A DNA stretch of 36,560 bases from Bradyrhizobium sp. (GTDB lineage: Bacteria > Pseudomonadota > Alphaproteobacteria > Rhizobiales > Xanthobacteraceae). Where the stretch lies: NCBI RefSeq assembly GCF_019244115.1, contig NZ_JAFATE010000344.1, forward strand, positions 1 through 36,560, in the 5' to 3' direction. Both the position numbers and the translations under genes were made by a program. The notes under the pieces are model-generated. The model was not told the DNA's origin. It made no database searches and worked only from the letters and a program-made list of their open reading frames with translations. This document shows, in pieces, positions 19,466 to 28,531 of the stretch (the stretch's first letter is position 1; every line of letters begins with the position of its first letter).

Positions 19466-20602
19466 CTAATAGCGGAACGGCTCGATGTCCAACAGCGGGA
19501 AAGCGCTGAGCACGCTTGGCATATTGGTCGGAGTCGCCGGATGCAGGAAGGATTTGTCGAGGTCGGCAAACGAGGTCAGGCCGAGCAGCCCGAGACAGCG
19601 GGCCACCTCGTCCTCCAGCAGTTCCAGCATCCGCTCGACCCCGCGCTCGCCGGCCGCGGCCAGCGCCCAGCACTGCAACCGGCCGATACCGACGAGATCG
19701 GCACCCGAGGCGATCGCCTTCACGATGTCGGTGCCGCGGCAGAAGCCGCCGTCGACCATGATCTTGGCGCGCCCCTTAACCGCGTCGACGATCTCGGGCA
19801 GCACATGCATGGCGCCGCGGCCATGATCGAGCTGCCGCCCGCCATGGTTGGAGACGTAGATCCAGTCGACGCCGTGATCGAGCGCGATCTTCGCGTCCTC
19901 GGCCGTGGCGATGCCCTTGATGACCAGCGGGATGTCGAACCTGTCCTTGACCAGCTTGACGGTGCGCCAGCTCAGCCCCTTCTGGTAGTCGCCGCCGGTG
20001 GAGCGCAGCCGGCTTTCGCGCACATAGCGCTTGGCGATGTCGCGCTCGCGCCGGCTGTAATGGGCGGTATCCACGGTGATGCAAAATGCCGTGTAGCGGC
20101 AGGCAATGGCGCGGCTGACATAGTCCGCGACGAAAGCGTCATCGCCCCTGACATAAAGCTGGAACATGCGTAAGGCGTCCGGCGCGGCCTCCGCGACCGC
20201 CTCCAGCCCCGGGGCGGAGACGGAACTCAGCATATGCGCCGCCCCGAAGGCGCCAGCCCCGCGCGCGACGCTGGCCGCGCCATCGGGATCAAAAATTTCC
20301 AGCGCCCCGACCGGCGCCAGCACGACCGGCAAGCGCAACTTTCGGCCGAATCGCTCGACCGCTGGGTCGACGCGCGCCACGTCGCGCAGCACGCGCGGCC
20401 GGAATGCGATCTCGTCCAGGGCCATGCGATTGCGCCGCAGCGTCGTCTCGGTCTCTGCGCCGCCGACGATGTAGTCCCACGCGTTCTGATTTAGATTGGC
20501 GCGGGCCTTGCGGATGAACTCGTGGAGATTCTGGAACGTCTCGTCGCTTGCGCCGAGCTCGATATTCTTCCGTGCGGGCCGGATCGGCGTCGCCTCGTGC
20601 AT
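19466..20602 (-). CDS. FMN-dependent alpha-hydroxy-acid oxidizing protein (lactate/glycolate/mandelate oxidase family)
   Basis: 378 aa; active-site VSNHGGRQLDHG, IMVDGGFCRGTDIVKAIASGADLVGIGR. Confidence 0.92.
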   Translation of the reverse strand: MHEATPIRPARKNIELGASDETFQNLHEFIRKARANLNQNAWDYIVGGAETETTLRRNRMALDEIAFRPRVLRDVARVDPAVERFGRKLRLPVVLAPVGALEIFDPDGAASVARGAGAFGAAHMLSSVSAPGLEAVAEAAPDALRMFQLYVRGDDAFVADYVSRAIACRYTAFCITVDTAHYSRRERDIAKRYVRESRLRSTGGDYQKGLSWRTVKLVKDRFDIPLVIKGIATAEDAKIALDHGVDWIYVSNHGGRQLDHGRGAMHVLPEIVDAVKGRAKIMVDGGFCRGTDIVKAIASGADLVGIGRLQCWALAAAGERGVERMLELLEDEVARCLGLLGLTSFADLDKSFLHPATPTNMPSVLSAFPLLDIEPFRY

Positions 20603-20743
20603 CCCCTGTCCTCCCGATCACCGGTAACGTCAGGCTGTGTTTGTCTTTCGCCTATCGTTTCTTGCGCTTGAGCGCTATCCCAAAAATGCATGGCTCCAGG
20701 GAAGCCTTGATGTGAGGTTCCATCCCTGGGGAGGAGGAAAAGT

Positions 20744-20854
20744 ATGATCTTTTTGCCCGTGGCGGCAGAATCCGTACGACATGGCGCGGTGCCATGGCGC
20801 TTTCGCTGCGCGGTCAAGAACGGGTCGACCGTACAACCGAACAAGCCGATTTGA
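20744..20854 (+). CDS. Possible small ORF (36 aa)
   Basis: MIFLPVAAESVRHGAVPWRFRCAVKNGSTVQPNKPI*, preceded by strong GAGGAGG Shine-Dalgarno (20731-20737) and a CCAGGGA/TCCCTGG hairpin (20696-20729). Confidence 0.25.
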   Translation: MIFLPVAAESVRHGAVPWRFRCAVKNGSTVQPNKPI

Positions 20855-21293
20855 TTGTCGCGTCCGCGGAAAATTCAGATAATTCGCGAAGTGCGGCTGA
20901 CTCTGTGCCTTGAAACTAGGCGTTGATGATTCCATCTGGCCATGCGGGGCGCTCCTGTCGGACACGCCAGCAACCGTCGGGCCGGCCTTGAAGAAAACAG
21001 AAAGGAGTCCTGATTTTTCTGCTTTATCGATTCTAACATCGTATTTCATTTTTGTTGCGGAAGCGCAGATGTTAAGAGTCGCTGGGCCGCCGGGAAACGA
21101 TTTTCCCGGAAAGGTGGCTTTTGGCATTCGCGTTGCGGGCTCGCGGGCGTTAGCGGCTGACGCATCGGTGAGCAGCGGATGTCGCGTTTGTTGCTGATCG
21201 TTTGTTGCTGCTGGTTGTTGGTTCTGGGTTTATCGTCAAGCGTCGTCATCTCTCGTCTCAAGGCGTCATCACCAACGCGGAAAGCGCGAAGCT

Positions 21294-22628
21294 ATGCGGA
21301 AGAATGTTCTGTTTCTCTTGGGGTCGCTGGCTGGTGCGAGCTTGGCCCTGCTTGCGACCGGGCCTCAAGGTGAACAGCTCATTGCCAGGGCTAAGGCGGC
21401 CGCCGGCGTCGACACCTATTCCCAACTCAGCCTGTTCGGCGAAGTGTTCGAGCGCGTGCGGGCCGACTATGTCGAGAAGCCGAGCGACAGCGCGCTAGTC
21501 GAAGGCGCGATCAACGGCATGGTGACCTCGCTCGATCCGCACTCACGCTACATGAACGACAAGTCCTGGCACGAGATGCAGGAGACCACGTCAGGCGAGT
21601 TCGGCGGCCTCGGCATCGAAGTGACGATGGAAGACGGGCTCGTCAAGGTCGTGGCGCCGATCGACGACACGCCTGCGGCCAAGGCCGGCCTGCTCTCGGG
21701 CGACCTCATCACCCAGATCGACGGCGAGGCGGTGCAGGGGCTGAGCCTCGAGCAGGCCGTGAACAAGATGAAGGGCGCGGTCAACACCAAGACCAAGCTC
21801 AAGATCATCCGCAAGGGCAAGGATGTGCCGTTCGACGTCGCGATCACGCGCGAGATCATCCGCGTCAAGCCGGTGCGCTCGCACACTGAAGGCGGCGACA
21901 TCGGCTATATCAGGATCACCTCGTTCAACGAGCAGACCACCGACGGCCTGCACAAGGCGATCGCCGACATCGGCAAGGAGATTCCCGCCGACAAGCTCGC
22001 CGGCTACGTCGTCGATCTTCGCAACAATCCGGGCGGCCTGCTCGACCAGGCGGTGTCGGTCGCCAGCACCTTCCTGCCGCGCGGCGAGATCGTCTCGACG
22101 CGGGGCCGCAATCCGGAGGAGACCCAGCGCTTCACCGCGCGCGGCGGCGACCTCACCAAGGGCAAGCCGCTGATCGTCCTGGTCAACGGCGGATCGGCGT
22201 CGGCCTCCGAGATCGTGGCCGGCGCGCTGCATGACCACAAGCGCGCGACGCTGGTCGGCACGCGGTCCTTCGGCAAGGGCTCGGTGCAGACCATCATTCC
22301 GCTCGGCGCCGGCAATGGCGCGCTGGCGCTGACGACCGCGCGCTACTACACGCCATCAGGCCGCTCGATCCAGGCCCAGGGCATCGCGCCTGACATCGAG
22401 ATCCTGCAGGAGGTGCCGGACGAGCTGAAGGGCCGCGCCGACATCCGCGGCGAGGCGTCGATGCGCGGGCATCTGTCGGCCGACGGCGCCGAGCAGACCG
22501 GCTCGCAATCCTATGTGCCGCCGGACGAAAAGGACGACAAGGCGCTGAACGCGGCCTTCAACCTGCTGCGCGGCGTCACGGTCAATGCCGACGTCCGCCC
22601 CGCGCCCAAAGCGGCGGTGCCGAACTAG
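21294..22628 (+). CDS. ctpA: S41-family C-terminal processing peptidase (PDZ domain)
   Basis: 444 aa; GGLGIEVTMEDGLVKVVAPIDDTPAAKAGLLSGDLI (PDZ), catalytic NGGSASASEIVAGALHDHKRATLVGTRSFGKGSVQ. Confidence 0.94.
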   Translation: MRKNVLFLLGSLAGASLALLATGPQGEQLIARAKAAAGVDTYSQLSLFGEVFERVRADYVEKPSDSALVEGAINGMVTSLDPHSRYMNDKSWHEMQETTSGEFGGLGIEVTMEDGLVKVVAPIDDTPAAKAGLLSGDLITQIDGEAVQGLSLEQAVNKMKGAVNTKTKLKIIRKGKDVPFDVAITREIIRVKPVRSHTEGGDIGYIRITSFNEQTTDGLHKAIADIGKEIPADKLAGYVVDLRNNPGGLLDQAVSVASTFLPRGEIVSTRGRNPEETQRFTARGGDLTKGKPLIVLVNGGSASASEIVAGALHDHKRATLVGTRSFGKGSVQTIIPLGAGNGALALTTARYYTPSGRSIQAQGIAPDIEILQEVPDELKGRADIRGEASMRGHLSADGAEQTGSQSYVPPDEKDDKALNAAFNLLRGVTVNADVRPAPKAAVPN

Positions 22629-22646
22629 ACTTTTTCCACTGCTTTC

Positions 22647-22782
22647 ATCGTGCCGGCCTTGTGCCCGGGATCCACATGTTGCTTGTCCGCAGCGCAAGAC
22701 GGAGATGTGTCAGCCATCTCTCCGAACACCTGTCAGCTCAGCCCTCGCGGCGAACCAAACGACAAGCCCGGCCATAACGACG
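22647..22782. repeat. Degenerate/expanded copy of the palindromic repeat
   Basis: tcgtgccggccttgtgcccgggatccaca ... gacaagcccggccataacga: both outer arms recognisable, inner arms/loop divergent compared with 16347-16440 and 32011-32102. Confidence 0.5.
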
Positions 22783-22822
22783 GGGAAAGACTGGTATCAA
22801 TGTCTGCCGTTGCCGGGTGAAG

Positions 22823-25510
22823 CTAGGCCGAGGCGCGGACGTGCCGGCGGTGCGAATAGATGAGCTCGTTGATCTCGCTGACGGGCCGCGCCTTGCTGAA
22901 CAGGTAGCCCTGCATTTCCGTACAACCGAGCGAGCGCAAGAGCCGCCGCTGCTCTTCGGTCTCCACCCCCTCGGCCGTCGTCCTCATGCGCCGCGCGGCG
23001 GCAAGGTCGACAACGGCCCGCACGATGCTCGTGGACGCCTCCGACTCCGCGATGCGGTCGACGAAGCAGCGGTCGATCTTGATCTTGTCGAACGGAAAGC
23101 GCTGCAGATAGCTGAGCGAGGAATAGCCGGTGCCGAAATCGTCCAGCGCGATCCGCACGCCCAGCGCACGAAGCTGATGCAGGATGGCGAGCGCCGCCTC
23201 GTCGTCGCGGATCAGCACCGCTTCGGTGATCTCGAGCTCCAGCCGGCTCGCCGGAAGGCCGGCGGCCGCAAGCGCGGAGGCGACGCGCAGCGGCAGCGTG
23301 CCGCTCTTGAACTGGCTCGGCGACACGTTGACCGCGAGCTTGACGTCGTCGGGCCAGTTCGCCGCGTCGGCGCAGGCGGTCGCCAGCACCCACTCGCCGA
23401 GTTGGTTGATCAGCCCGGTGTCCTCGGCAATCGGGATGAACTCGGCCGGAGAGATGAAGCCGCGCTGCGAATGGCGCCAGCGCAGCAGCGCTTCGCAGCC
23501 GGTGATCCGGTCATCGAGCAGGTTGATGCAGGGCTGGTAGTGCACTTCCATCGCCCCTGAGCCGATCGCCTGGCGCAGGTCGACCTCGAGCTGGTGGCGC
23601 GCCTTCACCTTGGCGTCCATTTCCGGCTCGAAGAAGCTGTGGGTGTGCCGGCCCGCCGATTTGGCGGCATACATCGCAAGGTCGGCGTTCTTCAGGATCT
23701 GGTCGAGATCGACGCCGTGTTCCGGCGCCAGTGCAATGCCGATCGAGGCATCCGTCGTGAGGTGGTGGCCGAGGCATGCGAACGGCGTTCGGATGGCCTC
23801 GAACACGCGTGCGACGAGGGCGGTGACGTCGTCGATCCTCTTCACGCCGGTCTGCACGATGGCAAACTCGTCGCCGCCGAGCCGCGCGACGAAGCCGCCC
23901 GCGCCGACGCAGCCGTTCAAGGCGCGCGCGACCGATTTCAAAAGCTCGTCGCCGACCAGATGGCCGAGCGAATCGTTGACGCTCTTGAACTCGTCGATGT
24001 CGATGTAGTGCACCGCGACGCGCTGTCCGGGCAGGATGTCGGCCAGTTCCTGCTTCAGCCATTCGTGGAACAGCGTGCGGTTCGGAAGATCGGTCAGCGC
24101 GTCATAGTGAGCAAGATGGGTGATGCGCTGTTCGGCGAGCCGCCGCTCGGTGATGTCCTCATGGGTCGCCACCCACCCGCCGTCCGCCAGGGGTTCGTTG
24201 ACGATCTGAACGAAGCGCCCGTCGGAGGTCTCGATCACGGTCGTCTGCTTGCGTCCGATGTCGCGCAGCACCGCATCGACATAGGCCTCGACGTCGCCGA
24301 CGAACGAGCCGGTAGCCCTGCGATGCGCGATCACGTCCCGAAAACTGCAGCCCGGCTTCACGACGTCCGCCGACAGGCCATACATCTCGATGTAGCGGTT
24401 GTTGCAGACGACGAGCCGCTGCGAGGCATCGAACAGCAATAGGCCCTGCGTCATATTGTTGACGGCGCGGTCGAGGCGCTGCGTCTCGAGCCTCAGGCGG
24501 CGTTCCGACCTCCGGTGGTCCTGCGACAGCCGGCGCACCGCGACGACCAGCAGGGCCGCGATCAGCAGCATGGAGCTGCCGCCGACGCTGATCAAAAAAT
24601 TCATCTGCTCGCGCCAGCCGGCAAGCGCGGAGGACAGGGTGGTCGAGGCCACCACGAAGATCGGGAAATTGTCCAGTCCATAGGCTGCGCCGAGCCGCTC
24701 CTGGCCGTCGGCGGGACTGACGTAGATTCCGGTGCGGGGGCCCGGCTGCGCGCCGATCAGGCGGAACAGCGGGCCGTTGCGGAAATTACGGCCGATCACC
24801 GCCTCGTCGTGCGGGTAACGGGCGAGCAGCGTGCCGTTGCGATGGATCATCGAGATTGCGGCATCGGTCCCGAGCGCGACGGACGCGAAGAATTTCTCGA
24901 AATGCAGGGCCTCGAACCCGCGTCCGATGACCCCCAGGAATTCGCCATTGGGCGCAACCAGTTTGCGCGCAAGCACGGTGGTCCAGGCGCCGGAGATGCG
25001 GCTGTGGACCGGCTCGACCAGCACGTCCGGTGCGTTCGGGTCGGTCTTGAAGGCCCTGAAATAGGGCCGGTCACCGACACGCACCGCGGGTACCGGCCAG
25101 GCGCCGGAGGAATTGAGCAGCATGCCGTCCGAATCGAACAGCGTGACATTGCCGACATAAGACAAGGCGCCGACATTGGTCTTGAGCATCAGATGGATGT
25201 CGGGACTGGACATCCGGTTCTTGAAGCGGTCGCCAGTATCGATACCTGCCGAGCGGACAAAGGCGGCAAAGTCCTGCTGGATCGCGCCGAGATCGCGGAA
25301 CTGTTGATCGAAATGCCGCGCCAGCAACAGGACGGTGTTTTCCAGCTCGCGCCTCGCGCCGTTGAGCGCCCGCTCACGGAAGATGCCGGCCATGACGGTC
25401 GTGCCGACCGCGATCGCGACGATCAGGATGAGGCCGCCGATCACCAGCATCCGGATCGGGCCGCGGCGCGCCGGACTGTCAATCGTGATGGGCGGGGACC
25501 CGCTTGTCAT
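22823..25510 (-). CDS. Membrane-anchored Cache-PAS-GGDEF-EAL protein (bifunctional diguanylate cyclase/phosphodiesterase)
   Basis: N-terminal TM plus Cache-like extracytoplasmic region, second TM, PAS (LLLFDASQRLVVCNNRYIEMYGL), intact GGDEF (RLGGDEFAIV) and EAL (CEALLRWRH, DDFGTGYSSLSYLQRFPFDKIKID) motifs; start trimmed to ATG 25510. Confidence 0.93.
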   Translation of the reverse strand: MTSGSPPITIDSPARRGPIRMLVIGGLILIVAIAVGTTVMAGIFRERALNGARRELENTVLLLARHFDQQFRDLGAIQQDFAAFVRSAGIDTGDRFKNRMSSPDIHLMLKTNVGALSYVGNVTLFDSDGMLLNSSGAWPVPAVRVGDRPYFRAFKTDPNAPDVLVEPVHSRISGAWTTVLARKLVAPNGEFLGVIGRGFEALHFEKFFASVALGTDAAISMIHRNGTLLARYPHDEAVIGRNFRNGPLFRLIGAQPGPRTGIYVSPADGQERLGAAYGLDNFPIFVVASTTLSSALAGWREQMNFLISVGGSSMLLIAALLVVAVRRLSQDHRRSERRLRLETQRLDRAVNNMTQGLLLFDASQRLVVCNNRYIEMYGLSADVVKPGCSFRDVIAHRRATGSFVGDVEAYVDAVLRDIGRKQTTVIETSDGRFVQIVNEPLADGGWVATHEDITERRLAEQRITHLAHYDALTDLPNRTLFHEWLKQELADILPGQRVAVHYIDIDEFKSVNDSLGHLVGDELLKSVARALNGCVGAGGFVARLGGDEFAIVQTGVKRIDDVTALVARVFEAIRTPFACLGHHLTTDASIGIALAPEHGVDLDQILKNADLAMYAAKSAGRHTHSFFEPEMDAKVKARHQLEVDLRQAIGSGAMEVHYQPCINLLDDRITGCEALLRWRHSQRGFISPAEFIPIAEDTGLINQLGEWVLATACADAANWPDDVKLAVNVSPSQFKSGTLPLRVASALAAAGLPASRLELEITEAVLIRDDEAALAILHQLRALGVRIALDDFGTGYSSLSYLQRFPFDKIKIDRCFVDRIAESEASTSIVRAVVDLAAARRMRTTAEGVETEEQRRLLRSLGCTEMQGYLFSKARPVSEINELIYSHRRHVRASA

Positions 25511-25842
25511 TGGCAGCCCAGGGGAGAGGAGGAACACCGAACGCGGTCGGGACGCTTTTTAAAAAACACAACCCGGCCCCATAGCTACGCGACCGGTATG
25601 GAAGTGGCGTTAGCAATCTCGGTAAATTGGAAATTAATTTTCCGGCCGCGGCCGCGTCGTCTGTGGCTGCGGCCGCGATGCAAGCCGGAATCATTTGCCG
25701 TCTTGCGGCGCGCAGGCGGAAAGAGATTCCTGCCTCCGCTGTGCCTACCCGCGGTTAACCACCTAAGCCCCTGAAGCGGCGCACTTACGAATTGGCATCG
25801 TCCTTGCGAGGACCATGGCGATCAAGCAGGAGGTCCAGCGCA

Positions 25843-26007
25843 ATGAAAGACGTTTTCATCCGATTCCTCTCAGACGAGTCCGGCGCGACATCGATCGAAT
25901 ACGGTCTGTTGGTCGCATGCATTTCGTTTGCCGTGCTGTCCAGCGTCAATGCGGTCGGCAAGCAGCTGTCCACCAAACTCGCCGCCGTCAGCACGTCGCT
26001 GCATTAG
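25843..26007 (+). CDS. Flp-family type IVb pilin
   Basis: MKDVFIRFLSDESGATSIEYGLLVACISFAVLSSVNAVGKQLSTKLAAVSTSLH; Flp motif G-ATSIEYGL; start trimmed to ATG 25843. Confidence 0.88.
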   Translation: MKDVFIRFLSDESGATSIEYGLLVACISFAVLSSVNAVGKQLSTKLAAVSTSLH

Positions 26008-26052
26008 AGCAGGAAAGATGTTCGGTCGGATCGGTCTCCTACGCGCCTGCGG

Positions 26053-26108
26053 CTCACCTCTCCCCGCTTGCGGGGAGAGGTCGCCGGGCACTTGCGCGGC
26101 GGGTGAGC
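26053..26108. repeat. GC-rich palindromic intergenic repeat / bidirectional hairpin
   Basis: CCTCTCCCCGC-TT-GCGGGGAGAGG at 26057-26080 (11-bp stem) between convergent flp and moaC; related to 7683-7740. Confidence 0.6.
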
Positions 26109-26174
26109 GACGCGGCGACGATCGAACCCGAACGCACCACCCTTTTGAGGACGAGAACGTTCGGGCTGAATGGT

Positions 26175-26666
26175 TCAGGCGCGATAGTGGCCGGACTTGC
26201 CGCCCATCTTCTCGACGATATGGATGGCCTCGATGCGCACGCCGCGCTCGACAGCCTTGATCATGTCGTAGATCGTGAGGCATGCGACGGAGACCGCCGT
26301 CAGCGCCTCCATCTCGACCCCGGTCGGGCCGGTCACTTTTACGCTCGCACGGACCAGGCACCCCGGCAGCGCCGGATCGGGCGTGATGTCCACGGTGATC
26401 TTCGAGAGCGCCAGCGGATGACAGAGGGGAATGAGCTCCGCGGTGCGTTTTGCGGCCATGATGCCGGCTATGCGTGCCGTGCCGAGCACGTCACCCTTCT
26501 TGGCGTTGCCGGAGACGATCAGCGCGAGCGTCGCCTGGCTCATGATCACGCGCCCTTCGGCGACGGCGATGCGCTCGGTCGCCGGTTTCTCCGAGACGTC
26601 CACCATGCGTGCTTCGCCTGACGCATCGATGTGGGTGAGTGCGGATGCCTCCGGCTTGCGCGGCAT
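26175..26666 (-). CDS. moaC: Cyclic pyranopterin monophosphate synthase
   Basis: 163 aa; [53 protein letters not shown]; 1-nt TAATG overlap with trpC. Confidence 0.96.
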   Translation of the reverse strand: MPRKPEASALTHIDASGEARMVDVSEKPATERIAVAEGRVIMSQATLALIVSGNAKKGDVLGTARIAGIMAAKRTAELIPLCHPLALSKITVDITPDPALPGCLVRASVKVTGPTGVEMEALTAVSVACLTIYDMIKAVERGVRIEAIHIVEKMGGKSGHYRA

Positions 26667-27487
26667 TAGCGCGTGCCCGTCGCGGTCACCGGCTCGCTCC
26701 TCGACAACAGGCCCTGCGTTGCTGTGGCAACGTCGGCCTGCCGCATCAGGCTCTCGCCGACCAGAAAGGTCGAGATGCCGACACGCGCCAGCCGCGCGAG
26801 ATCGGCAGGCGCAAAGATCCCGCTCTCGCCGACCAGCAGGCGGTCTTTCGGCACAAGCGGCGCCAGCGCCTCGCTGGTCGCGAGCGTGGTCTCGAAAGTG
26901 CGCAAATTGCGATTGTTGATGCCGATCATCGGCGACCGCAGTTTTGTGGCGCGCTCGAGTTCGGCGCGGTCGTGGATCTCGATCAGCACGTCCATGCCGA
27001 GCGCGAGCGCCGCATCCTCGAGATCGCGCGCTGCGGCGTCGTCGAGCGCCGCCATGATGATCAAAATGCAGTCGGCGCCATGCGCGCGCGCCTCGACCAC
27101 CTGATAGGTGTCGAACATGAAATCCTTGCGCAGCACGGGCAGGCTGGTGGCGGCGCGTGCCGCCACCAGGTAATCCAGATGACCCTGGAACGAGGGCGCG
27201 TCCGTCAGCACCGACAGGCAGGCGGCGCCGCCGGCCTCATAGGCTTTCGCCAGCAAGGGCGGATCGAAATCGGCGCGGATCAATCCCTTTGACGGCGAGG
27301 CCTTCTTGATCTCGGCGATCAGCGCATACTCGCCCCGGGCGAGTTTGTCGCGGATCGCGCGCGCAAATCCGCGCGGGGCGGACGCCGCCTTGGCGCGCGC
27401 CTCGATCTCGGCCGGCGGACAGGCCCGCTTCGCGGCCGCGATCTCCTCGCGCTTGTAGGCCTCGATACGCGTGAGAATATCGGACAT
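26666..27487 (-). CDS. trpC: Indole-3-glycerol-phosphate synthase
   Basis: [52 protein letters not shown]; start trimmed to 27487. Confidence 0.96.
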   Translation of the reverse strand: MSDILTRIEAYKREEIAAAKRACPPAEIEARAKAASAPRGFARAIRDKLARGEYALIAEIKKASPSKGLIRADFDPPLLAKAYEAGGAACLSVLTDAPSFQGHLDYLVAARAATSLPVLRKDFMFDTYQVVEARAHGADCILIIMAALDDAAARDLEDAALALGMDVLIEIHDRAELERATKLRSPMIGINNRNLRTFETTLATSEALAPLVPKDRLLVGESGIFAPADLARLARVGISTFLVGESLMRQADVATATQGLLSRSEPVTATGTR

Positions 27488-27500
27488 CGGCGGCACCGTC

Positions 27501-28514
27501 CTAACTGTTGGAGACCGCGATCAGTTGCTTCAAGCGCGTGGCTGCCGCACCGCTGTCGAGCGACTGCGCGCCAAGCGCGACGCCTTCCTTCAGGTTCTTG
27601 ACCTTGCCTGCGACGACCAGCGCCGCCGCCGCGTTGAACAGGGCGACGTCGCGAAACGGGCTCGGCTTGCCGTCGAGCACGCTCCGAAGCGCGACCGCAT
27701 TGGCGTCCGCATCGCCGCCTCTGAGCGACTCGCCATGCGCATGCGGAAGACCCGCATCGTCGGGCGAGATCTCAAAGCTTCTGACTTGCCCGTTCTCGAG
27801 CGCGGTCACGAAGGTCGGACCGGTCAGCGTGATCTCGTCCAGACCGTCAGAGCCGTGCACCACCCAGGCGGCATCGGAGCCGAGATTCTTCAACACCTGC
27901 GCCAGCGGCTGCACCCATTGTCGCGAGAACACACCGACCATCTGCCGCCTGACGCCGGCCGGGTTGGTCAGCGGCCCGAGCAGGTTGAAGATGGTGCGGG
28001 TGGCGAGCTCGACCCGGGTCGGCCCGACATTCTTCATCGAAGGATGATGGGCTGGCGCGAACATGAAGCCGATGCCGGCTTGCTTGACGCAGCGGCCCAC
28101 GTGATCGGGCTTGAGGTCGATCTTCACCCCCAGCGCCGTCAGCACATCGGCCGCGCCCGAGCGCGATGACAGCGCGCGATTGCCGTGCTTGGCGACGGGA
28201 ATGCCGGCACCCGACACGATGAAGGCCGCGCAGGTCGAGACGTTGACCGAGCCCGAGCCGTCGCCACCGGTGCCGACGATGTCGATCGCATCGCTGGGCG
28301 CATCGACCCGCAGCATTTTGGCGCGCATCGCCGACACCGCGCCAGTGATTTCGTCGACGGTCTCGCCGCGCACGCGAAGCGCCATCAACAGTCCACCCAT
28401 CTGCGAGGGCGTTGCCTCGCCCGACATCATGCTGTCGAACGCGGATGCGGCCTCCTCACGCGACAGCGAGGCGCCGGTGGCGACTTTGCCAATGATCGAT
28501 TTGAGGTCGTCCAT
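27501..28514 (-). CDS. trpD: Anthranilate phosphoribosyltransferase
   Basis: [91 protein letters not shown]; start trimmed to 28514. Confidence 0.96.
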   Translation of the reverse strand: MDDLKSIIGKVATGASLSREEAASAFDSMMSGEATPSQMGGLLMALRVRGETVDEITGAVSAMRAKMLRVDAPSDAIDIVGTGGDGSGSVNVSTCAAFIVSGAGIPVAKHGNRALSSRSGAADVLTALGVKIDLKPDHVGRCVKQAGIGFMFAPAHHPSMKNVGPTRVELATRTIFNLLGPLTNPAGVRRQMVGVFSRQWVQPLAQVLKNLGSDAAWVVHGSDGLDEITLTGPTFVTALENGQVRSFEISPDDAGLPHAHGESLRGGDADANAVALRSVLDGKPSPFRDVALFNAAAALVVAGKVKNLKEGVALGAQSLDSGAAATRLKQLIAVSNS

Positions 28515-28531
28515 CCCCTGCCTACACAAAC

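Noticed and set aside
20675-21127. 150 aa minus-strand ORF in the ctpA upstream region
   Set aside because: Not convincingly protein-like, no RBS checked as strong, overlapping frames equally open; kept only as part of an intergenic finding
25556-25566. TTTTTAAAAAA palindrome near the start of the GGDEF-EAL gene
   Set aside because: Simple A/T symmetry; more likely part of an AT-rich promoter than a specific operator
25640-25695. GCGGCCGC-rich inverted repeats upstream of the GGDEF-EAL gene
   Set aside because: Low-complexity GC palindromes expected by chance in such DNA; no supporting context
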